11,156 nt of DNA from an uncultured Actinomycetes bacterium (GTDB taxonomy: Bacteria > Actinomycetota > Thermoleophilia > Miltoncostaeales > Miltoncostaeaceae). Each line of letters starts with the position of its first letter. The stretch's first letter is position 1. Location: positions 1 to 11,156 of the forward strand of contig CAIYRJ010000269.1 in assembly GCA_903928615.1 (NCBI GenBank), written 5' to 3'. The notes under the pieces were generated by a model. The model saw only the letters and a program-made list of their open reading frames with translations, had not been told where the DNA came from and did not search any database. Shown one piece after another: positions 5,457 to 11,156 of the stretch. The position numbers were made by a program, and so were the translations under genes.

Positions 5457-7277
5457 TCAACCTACCCCACCGGCCTCTTCCCAGTCGGAGTAGAGCCCCG
5501 CGTAGCGCCCGCCCATGCGCATCAGCTCATCATGCGTTCCCTGCTCCGCGATTCGGCCGTCCTCCACCACCACGATCAGGTCGGCGCGGCGGATGGTGGA
5601 GAGCCGATGGGCGATCACCACCGCGGTGCGGCCCTCGAGCAGGCGGTCGAGGGCCTCCTCGATGCGCTTCTCGGTGCCGATGTCGATTGATGACGTGGCC
5701 TCGTCGAGGATCACCAGGCGCGGGTCGGGCACGAGGGCCCTCGCGAAGCAGATGAGCTGCCTCTGGCCGGCCGAGAGCCTGGCGCCGCGCTCCTGCACGT
5801 CGGTGTCGATGCCCTCCGGCAGCTCCTCCACGAACTCCAGCGCGCCCACGGCGTCGAGCGCCCGGCGCACGTCGTCGTCGCTCGCCAGGGGATGCGCGAA
5901 GCGCACGTTGTCGGCGATCGTCCCGCTGAACAGGTGGCCCTCCTGCGGCACGATGCCCATCGCGGCGCGCAGGGAGTCCTCGCGCACCTCGCGCAGGTCC
6001 ATGCCGTCGATGCGCACCGCGCCCTCGTCGGGGTCGTAGAGCCGGGCGATGAGCTTGGCCAGCGTCGACTTGCCGGCGCCGGTTGGACCGACGAGCGCCA
6101 CGGTGGTGCCGGGCTGCACGTGCAGGTCGACGTCGCGGATCACGTACTCGCGGCCGTAGCCGAACGACACGTGCTCGAGGTCGATGCGGCCGGATACCTC
6201 GGGGAGGTCCCTGGCGCCCGGCGCATCGGTGATGCGCGGGTCGGTCTCGAGCACGCCGAAGATCTTCTCGAGCGCCGCCATCGCCGCCTGGAACGTGTTG
6301 TAGAGCTGCGAGAGCTGCTGGATGGGATCGAAGAACGACGACAGGTAGCCGATGAAGGCCACCATCACGCCCACGGTGAGGGCCTCGTTGAGCACGAGCG
6401 TGCCGCCGAACCAGAGGATCAGCGCGGTGCCGAGGGCGGCGAGCAGCTCGACGCCCGGGAAGTAGATGCCGCTGATCGTGACCGTGCGCATGTTCGCCCT
6501 GCGGTACTCGCGGTTGGCATCGCGGAAGCGGCGGCGGGCCTCCTCCTCGCGACCGTGCGCCTGCACCACCCGGATGCCGGAGAGGTTCTCCTGCAGCACC
6601 GACAGCACCACCGCCACCCGCTCGCGCGTGGACCGGTAGGCACGCGTGGCGCGGCTGCGGAACCACCACGTGCCGATGGCGAGGAACGGGAAGATGGCGA
6701 ATGCGGCGAGGGCCAGCCTCCAGTCGTAGAACATGAGGATGATCACCACGCCGATGAGCGTGAGGCCGTTGATCACCAGGGATGTCGCACCCTCCACCAC
6801 CAGCTGGTTCACCGCCTCGATGTCCGCGGTGAGCCGGCTCACGCTGCGGCCGGTGGGCGTGCGCTCGTGGTGGCCGAGCTCGAGCCGCATCATGTGGCGG
6901 AACACCTGCCGGCGGAGGTCGAGCAGCACGCGCTCGCCCACCCATGACGACAGGTAGGACTGCCAGTACTGCGCCGCCCAGCCGATGAGGCCGATCACCA
7001 CGAAGATCGACACGATCACGATGAGCGCGGTGACGCTGCCGGCGTCGATGCCGTCGTCGATCGCCACCTGGGCCAGCGCGGGTCCCGCCAGGGTCGCCCC
7101 TGTGACCAGCAGCATCAGCACGATGGTCACCAGCACGCGCGTGCGGTACGGACGGAAGTAGGGGAGGAGGCGCCGCATGTTGCGGCGCGGCCGGCGCACG
7201 ACGCGCTCCTCGTCCTCCTCCGACAGCGGGCCGAGCATTCCGCCGGCGTGCCCGTGGCCCACGGGGCGCGTGCCCAT
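5457..7277 (-). CDS. ABC exporter half-transporter, subunit 2 (LSAGQ signature)
   Basis: A 606-residue half-transporter. A charged 35-residue N-terminal tail precedes a six-helix transmembrane domain (about 47-315) and one nucleotide-binding domain (about 365-600). Visible motifs are Walker A GPTGAGKST (397-405), Q-loop Gln445, signature LSAGQ (501-505), Walker B LVILDE (521-526) with catalytic Glu526, and H-loop His557. The signature has Ala in place of the second residue of the usual LSGGQ and continues RQLICFARAL, as in the YheH-type partner of heterodimeric multidrug exporters. Its stop-start overlap with subunit 1 (TGATG) and the GGGAGGG (7281-7287) just upstream of the ATG suggest coupled translation of two partners. 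The complex should sit in the cytoplasmic membrane and export drugs, lipids or other amphiphiles; the cargo is unknown. Confidence 0.93.
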   Translation of the reverse strand: MGTRPVGHGHAGGMLGPLSEEDEERVVRRPRRNMRRLLPYFRPYRTRVLVTIVLMLLVTGATLAGPALAQVAIDDGIDAGSVTALIVIVSIFVVIGLIGWAAQYWQSYLSSWVGERVLLDLRRQVFRHMMRLELGHHERTPTGRSVSRLTADIEAVNQLVVEGATSLVINGLTLIGVVIILMFYDWRLALAAFAIFPFLAIGTWWFRSRATRAYRSTRERVAVVLSVLQENLSGIRVVQAHGREEEARRRFRDANREYRRANMRTVTISGIYFPGVELLAALGTALILWFGGTLVLNEALTVGVMVAFIGYLSSFFDPIQQLSQLYNTFQAAMAALEKIFGVLETDPRITDAPGARDLPEVSGRIDLEHVSFGYGREYVIRDVDLHVQPGTTVALVGPTGAGKSTLAKLIARLYDPDEGAVRIDGMDLREVREDSLRAAMGIVPQEGHLFSGTIADNVRFAHPLASDDDVRRALDAVGALEFVEELPEGIDTDVQERGARLSAGQRQLICFARALVPDPRLVILDEATSSIDIGTEKRIEEALDRLLEGRTAVVIAHRLSTIRRADLIVVVEDGRIAEQGTHDELMRMGGRYAGLYSDWEEAGGVG

Positions 7278-9100
7278 CAGCCCTCCCTCGCCACGAGCTC
7301 GTCGGGGCGCGCGAGCCCCTGGTCGTGGATCTCGCGGTACAGCGGGCTCTCGGCGTAGAGGGCCTCGTGCTCGCCGCGTGCCGCCACGCGTCCGTCGTCG
7401 ATCAGCACGATCTCGTCGGCCAGGCTGATCGTCGAGAGCCGGTGGGCGATGATGATGGTGGTGCGTCCCTCCATCACGTTGGCGAGCGCGCGGGAGATCT
7501 CGCGCTCGGTGGAGGCGTCCACCGATGCCGTGGCCTCATCGAGCACGAGGATGCGCGGGTCCACGAGGATCGCCCGGGCGATCGCCACGCGCTGGCGCTG
7601 CCCGCCCGACAGCGTGAACCCGCGCTCGCCCACCACGGTGTCGTAGCCCTCGGGCAGGGCGCGGATGAAGGTATCGGCCTGCGCCATGCGCGCCGCGCGC
7701 TCCACCTCGGCATCGGTGGCCTCGGGCCGTCCGAAGCAGATGTTCGCCCGCACCGTGTCCGAGAAGAGGAAGGGGTCCTGGGTCACCATCCCCACCGTGC
7801 GGCGGATGTCGTCGAGCGCGACGTCGCGCACGTCGGCGCCGTCCACCACCACGCGCCCCTGCTGGGGGTCGTAGAAGCGCGGGATCAGCTGCGTGATGGT
7901 GCTCTTGCCGGATCCTGTGGGGCCGATGATCGCCACGGTGCGCCCGGCCGGGATGTCCAGGTCGAGGTCGCGCAGCACGGGCCGGTCGGGCTCGTAGCCG
8001 AACGTCACGCCCTCAAGGCGCACGTGCCCGCCGCCGGCCGGAAGGGGCACGGGGTGCGCGGGCTCCGGGACCTGTGGCTCGGTGTCGAGGATCTCGAACA
8101 CCCGCTGGCCGCTGGCCGCCGCGCGCTGGGCGCTGCCGATCAGCATGCCGATCGACCGGAACGGCCAGGTGAGGATGGCCAGGTAGAGGTAGAACTGCAC
8201 GAACTCGCCGAGGGTGAGGACGCCATTGATGGTCATCACGCCGCCCACCGCGATGACCACGGACACGCCCAGCACGGGCAGGAACCCCATGAGCGACTGG
8301 TAGAAGCTCTGCAGGCGGGCGGCGTCCATGCTGCGCGTGAAGGCCGCCTGCGCACGCAGGCCGAAGCGCTCGTCCTGAGCGGTCTCCTGGCCGAAGGCCT
8401 TCACCACGCGGATCCCCGCGAGGCTCTCCTCGGCCATCTGGGTCACGTCGGCCACCTTCTGCTGCACGTCCACCAGAACCGGGTGCGAGCGCTTGCTGGC
8501 GCGCGCGGCCACCAGCACCAGTGCCGGGCCCATGAGCAGGGCGAGCAGCGTGAGCGGCACATTGATGAACAGCAGCACCACCGTCACGAACACCAGCGTG
8601 AAGGCGTGCATGAAGAGGAAGATCAGGCCGTAGCCCAGGAAGAACCGCACGGTCTGCAGGTCGCTGGTGGCACGCGACATCAGCTGGCCCACCGGCATGC
8701 GGTCGAAGTAGCCGAACGACAGCTGCTGCAGGTGCGCGAAGACCCTGTCCCTCAGGTCGAACTCGACGGCGAGGCTCACATGGCCGGCGAGCATGCGCCG
8801 CATCACGGCGAACAGCGCGCGGATCACGCCCACCACGATCACGATCAGCACGAGGGGGAGGAGGGCGTCCTCCTGCTGGCCGTTCAGGACGTCGTCGATG
8901 ACCCGCCGCGTGAGGTATGGCAGGGTGATCGTGCAGGCCATCAGCGCCAGGGCCGAGAAGGCCGTGACGACGACCGACCACTTGTATGGCCGGAGAAATG
9001 TGAGCAGCCGGAGAAGCGTGCGCAGAGGCGGATCCCATCGGTCGGACAGCGGCCTTCTCGCGGTGCCCAACTGTAGTGAGGGCCGCGACCCCTCCCGCAT
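7277..9100 (-). CDS. ABC exporter half-transporter, subunit 1 (LSGGQ signature)
   Basis: A 607-residue half-transporter from the chosen ATG, with a six-helix transmembrane domain (about 42-320) and a nucleotide-binding domain (about 360-595). Motifs are Walker A GPTGSGKST (393-401), Q-loop Gln440, canonical signature LSGGQ (497-501), Walker B ILVLDE (517-522) with catalytic Glu522, and H-loop His553. It looks like the YheI-type partner of the downstream half-transporter, with which it overlaps by one base. The open frame continues upstream to 9382, but that part is antisense to conserved formimidoyltransferase sequence and low in complexity, so it is rejected. Starts considered are ATG 9100, used here, and TTG 9070; neither has a good ribosome-binding site. 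The next start, Met53 (8944), lies inside the first membrane helix and is too late. Either early start overlaps the divergent gene. Confidence 0.92.
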   Translation of the reverse strand: MREGSRPSLQLGTARRPLSDRWDPPLRTLLRLLTFLRPYKWSVVVTAFSALALMACTITLPYLTRRVIDDVLNGQQEDALLPLVLIVIVVGVIRALFAVMRRMLAGHVSLAVEFDLRDRVFAHLQQLSFGYFDRMPVGQLMSRATSDLQTVRFFLGYGLIFLFMHAFTLVFVTVVLLFINVPLTLLALLMGPALVLVAARASKRSHPVLVDVQQKVADVTQMAEESLAGIRVVKAFGQETAQDERFGLRAQAAFTRSMDAARLQSFYQSLMGFLPVLGVSVVIAVGGVMTINGVLTLGEFVQFYLYLAILTWPFRSIGMLIGSAQRAAASGQRVFEILDTEPQVPEPAHPVPLPAGGGHVRLEGVTFGYEPDRPVLRDLDLDIPAGRTVAIIGPTGSGKSTITQLIPRFYDPQQGRVVVDGADVRDVALDDIRRTVGMVTQDPFLFSDTVRANICFGRPEATDAEVERAARMAQADTFIRALPEGYDTVVGERGFTLSGGQRQRVAIARAILVDPRILVLDEATASVDASTEREISRALANVMEGRTTIIIAHRLSTISLADEIVLIDDGRVAARGEHEALYAESPLYREIHDQGLARPDELVAREG

Positions 9101-9935
9101 CGCGCGGCTCGTCGCCGCCGCAGACGTGAGCGGGGTCACAGTGCGCGATGTCCACTCCGACCCCGACCACGACCGCACGGTCATCACGCTCTCGGGCCCT
9201 CCGGCCGCGCTCGTGGACGCCGGGGTGGCGCTCGCCGCCGCCGCCCGCGACCTCATCGACCTGCGCGGGCACGATGGCGTGCACCCCTTCGTTGGGGCGC
9301 TCGACGTGCTGCCCTTCGTGGCGCTGGCGCCATCCGCCATGCCCGACGCCGTCGCGGCGGCCCGCGAGGCCGCCGGCCGCATCGGGCGCGACGTGGGCCT
9401 GCCGTGCCTGCTCTATGGAGTGGCCGGCGGTGAGGGGCGCGAGCGCCCGGCCCGGCTGCGCGCGGGCGGCCTCGACGCGCTGGCGGCCCGCATGGCGTCG
9501 GGCGACGTGGTGGCCGACGCCGGGCCCCAGCTGCCCGACCCGGCCGCGGGCGTGGTGCTGGTGGGTGCCCGCGAGCCGTTGATCGCGTGGAACGTCTGGC
9601 TGCCGGGCGCGTCGCTCGACGACGCGCGGGCGGTGGCGGCGGCGGTGCGGGAGGGCGGCGCCGGCGGCGGCCTCGAATCGGTGCGAGCCCTGGGGCTGAT
9701 GTGCCCCCGGACCGGCCTTGCGCAGGTGTCGATGAACGTGGAGGATTACCGGCGCACGCCGCTTCTCGCGGTGGTCGGGAGGGTGCGGCGCGAAGCCGCC
9801 GCTCGGGGCCTCGTCGCCGGGGAGTCCGAGCTCGTGGGCATGGTTCCCCGTGCCGCCCTCGCCGGCACGTCCCCGGACGCCCTGGGACTGCCCGGTCTGC
9901 CGCCCGAGAAGATCATCGAGACCACGGAGGACTGA
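9018..9935 (+). CDS. ftcD: Glutamate formimidoyltransferase (single-domain FTCD type)
   Basis: A 305-residue protein covering the N and C subdomains of the formiminotransferase domain, without the cyclodeaminase domain of the animal enzyme. It should move the formimino group from N-formimino-L-glutamate, a histidine breakdown product, to tetrahydrofolate in the cytosol. Family motifs are LLAVPNCSEGRD (13-24), DPDHDRT (48-54), HDGVHPFVGALDVLPF (85-100) with the family's active-site His expected at His89, a late VGAREPLIAWN, and a QVSMN segment. GTG 9018, preceded by GGAG (9010-9013), is chosen because the first beta strand LLAV must be included. GTG 9000, preceded by an identical CCGGAGAA, and GTG 9063 are alternatives, and GTG 9126 would delete PNCSEGRD. 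No other histidine degradation gene is in the window. It heads a likely operon with the membrane protein and hisS. Confidence 0.9.
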   Translation: MRRGGSHRSDSGLLAVPNCSEGRDPSRIARLVAAADVSGVTVRDVHSDPDHDRTVITLSGPPAALVDAGVALAAAARDLIDLRGHDGVHPFVGALDVLPFVALAPSAMPDAVAAAREAAGRIGRDVGLPCLLYGVAGGEGRERPARLRAGGLDALAARMASGDVVADAGPQLPDPAAGVVLVGAREPLIAWNVWLPGASLDDARAVAAAVREGGAGGGLESVRALGLMCPRTGLAQVSMNVEDYRRTPLLAVVGRVRREAAARGLVAGESELVGMVPRAALAGTSPDALGLPGLPPEKIIETTED

Positions 9936-9941
9936 CAGATC
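9926..9941 (+). promoter_or_regulatory. Strong ribosome-binding site aimed at an ATC codon
   Basis: GGAGG (9926-9930) is followed by exactly eight bases and then ATC (9939-9941), where an ATG would be expected. The site overlaps the last codons of the formimidoyltransferase gene. The frame after the ATC reads APKRRRPKAGPPPVKNPRYEA and runs without a stop into the small membrane protein. The spacing suggests either a rare ATC start or a recent ATG-to-ATC change. Confidence 0.45.
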
Positions 9942-10010
9942 GCCCCGAAGCGCCGCCGTCGGCCCAAGGCCGGTCCGCCGCCCGTCAAGAACCCGCGCTA
10001 CGAGGCCAAG

Positions 10011-10292
10011 GTGCAGGCCGAGGAGGAGGGCCAGCCCTCCTCGGGGCGCAAGGACGGCCTGCCCAAGGGCGCGCCCAAGCGCGCGGGCTTCCGGAGCGTG
10101 CTCATCCGCGCCGGCCTCGCCGCGCTGATCTTCTACGCCTTCCTCTACTTCATCAACGGCGACAGCCCGCAGGTGGCGGCCGGCTTCGCGCTCGTCATGG
10201 GGGTCATCATGATCCCGCTGGGCATGCTGCTCGACCGCGTGGCGCACCGCATGGCACTGCGCAGGTGGCAGAAGCAGACGGGCGGGCGCTAG
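10011..10292 (+). CDS. Small two-helix membrane protein of unknown function
   Basis: I do not recognise the family. From the first conventional start (GTG 10011, with GAGG five bases upstream) it is 93 residues. A charged tail rich in Lys, Glu and Gly (1-28) is followed by two membrane helices (about 29-50 and 55-75) and a basic C-terminus, DRVAHRMALRRWQKQ. This layout suggests a small inner-membrane protein with both ends in the cytoplasm. The same frame is open back to the TGA of the upstream gene and adds 24 basic, proline-rich residues that look coding. A 117-residue product starting at ATC 9939 is therefore plausible and better supported by its ribosome-binding site. The gene sits between ftcD and hisS, three bases before the hisS ATG, so it is probably cotranscribed with both. 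Confidence 0.7.
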   Translation: MQAEEEGQPSSGRKDGLPKGAPKRAGFRSVLIRAGLAALIFYAFLYFINGDSPQVAAGFALVMGVIMIPLGMLLDRVAHRMALRRWQKQTGGR

Positions 10293-10295
10293 CCC

Positions 10296-11156
10296 ATGGC
10301 CCCCCGTGCCCCCAAGGGCACCCGTGATGTCCTCCCCGCCGAGGGGCGCGTGCGCGCCCGGGTGGAGGCCGTGTCGGCCGCTGTCATGGCGGCCAACGGC
10401 TTCGGCCGGGTGGTGACGCCCACCTTCGAGGAGACCGAGGTGTTCGTGCGCGGCGTGGGCACGGCCACCGACATCGTGCGCAAGGAGATGTACACGTTCG
10501 AGGACCGGGGTGGGCGCAGCATCACGCTGCGGCCCGAGGGCACCGCCCCTGTGGCCCGGGCGTACGTGGAGCACGGCATGCACAAGCTGCCGCAGCCCGT
10601 GAAGCTCTGGTACATGGCGCCGATGTTCCGCTACGAGGCGCCCCAGAGCGGGCGCTTCCGCGAGCACTGGCAGGTGGGGGCCGAGGCATTCGGCAGCGAC
10701 GACCCGCTGCTCGACGCCGAGATGATCGCCTTGCTCGCCGAGATCTACGCCCGGCTCGAGGTTCCCGAGGTGCGCCTGCGCATCTCGAGCATGGGCGATC
10801 CCGACGGCCGCGGTGCCTATCGGGAAAAGCTGCTCGCCCACCTGGCGCCGCACGCCGACTCCCTGCCGCGCGATGCCCGCGAGCGTATGGACGAGAACCC
10901 GCTGCGCCTCTTCGACATGAAGGACGACGCCGTGCGGGCGGCCATGGAGGGCGCCCCCGTGCTGCTCGACAACCTGGGCGACGCGGCCCGCGAGCACCAC
11001 GAGCGCGTGCTCGAGGCGCTGCGCCTCATGGGCATCCCCTTCGAGGAGGACCCCTCACTGGTGCGCGGCCTCGACTACTACACCCGCACGGTGTTCGAGT
11101 TCACGTGCGACCGGCTCGGTGCCCAGAGCGGCATCGGGGGCGGGGGCCGCTACGAC
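10296..11156 (+). CDS. hisS: Histidyl-tRNA synthetase, N-terminal 287 residues (incomplete)
   Basis: The class II synthetase that charges tRNA-His with histidine in the cytosol; the gene runs off the right edge in frame. The start MAPRAPKGTRDVLP carries the family's KGTRD(V/I)LP opening. Motif 1 lies around TPTFEETEVF (about 41-50), and the ATP-binding motif 2 is FRYEAPQSGRFREHWQ with VGAEAFG following. The histidine-specific segments LVRGLDYYTRTVFEF and GGGGRYD are near the window end. Motif 3 and the anticodon-binding domain lie outside. ATG 10296 follows the stop of the membrane protein by three bases; upstream purines (GGGCGGG) are only a weak ribosome-binding site, so translation may be coupled to the gene before it. 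Nothing looks broken. Confidence 0.97.
   Translation, partial: MAPRAPKGTRDVLPAEGRVRARVEAVSAAVMAANGFGRVVTPTFEETEVFVRGVGTATDIVRKEMYTFEDRGGRSITLRPEGTAPVARAYVEHGMHKLPQPVKLWYMAPMFRYEAPQSGRFREHWQVGAEAFGSDDPLLDAEMIALLAEIYARLEVPEVRLRISSMGDPDGRGAYREKLLAHLAPHADSLPRDARERMDENPLRLFDMKDDAVRAAMEGAPVLLDNLGDAAREHHERVLEALRLMGIPFEEDPSLVRGLDYYTRTVFEFTCDRLGAQSGIGGGGRYD

Noticed and set aside
3715..5493. A 592-codon plus-strand open frame
   Set aside because: It is antisense to the decarboxylase, crosses the tRNA-Gln gene and has a His/Val/Arg-rich composition with no recognisable motif.
8793..9017. N-terminal extension of the formimidoyltransferase
   Set aside because: This Arg/Ser/Thr-rich sequence is antisense to ABC subunit 1 membrane helices and is not part of the family.
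9101..9382. Upstream extension of ABC subunit 1 to 701 residues
   Set aside because: The added 94 residues are Ser/Ala/Thr-rich low-complexity sequence antisense to conserved formimidoyltransferase motifs.
8013..11000. A 995-codon minus-strand open frame
   Set aside because: It is antisense to ftcD, the membrane protein and hisS and in another frame of the ABC gene. Its His/Arg/Gly/Ala-rich translation shows no domain. It is a high-GC shadow frame.
1..11156. CRISPR arrays, insertion sequences, toxin-antitoxin or phage modules
   Set aside because: I looked for regularly spaced repeats, transposase or integrase motifs and paired small genes on both strands and found none.

Overview
The window is about 70% GC. 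The coding style points to a high-GC Gram-positive bacterium, probably an actinobacterium or a deep, uncultured relative. The signs are frequent GTG starts, few ribosome-binding sites, -10 boxes placed directly before start codons, a tRNA-Glu with a G1-U72 end, and a phosphofructokinase of the GGEDT/PKTIDND type common in actinomycetes. No lineage was tested by search, so this is inference. I see no mobile element, CRISPR array, phage gene or defence cassette. It is mostly housekeeping and transport DNA, and I could not support a claim of a wholly new system.

Layout, left to right. The minus strand carries the first 34 codons of a topoisomerase III-like gene (1-102), then a complete 6-phosphofructokinase (209-1237) whose active site predicts use of pyrophosphate. 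Divergent from it is an alpha/beta hydrolase (1362-2156, plus), preceded by a 16-codon leader ORF that overlaps its start. A 67-nt near-perfect palindrome (2136-2202) lies between the hydrolase and a convergent MFS_3-type efflux transporter (2211-3458, minus). Two minus-strand tRNA genes follow, tRNA-Glu(CTC) and tRNA-Gln(CTG).

Next comes a minus-strand operon read from right to left: ABC exporter half 1 (7277-9100), ABC exporter half 2 (5457-7277), then a thiamine-diphosphate 2-keto-acid decarboxylase of the pyruvate/indolepyruvate decarboxylase family (3778-5424). The two ABC genes share one base at stop and start (TGATG) and probably form a heterodimeric exporter. The decarboxylase begins 32 nt later with its own ribosome-binding site.

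The right end reads on the plus strand: glutamate formimidoyltransferase (9018-9935), a small two-helix membrane protein, and histidyl-tRNA synthetase (10296 to the window edge, incomplete). The formimidoyltransferase and the first ABC gene are divergent, and their 5' coding ends overlap.

The points most worth checking are the palindrome, the overlapping divergent gene starts, the membrane protein whose best ribosome-binding site points at an ATC codon, the predicted PPi specificity of the phosphofructokinase, and the opened active site of the decarboxylase.
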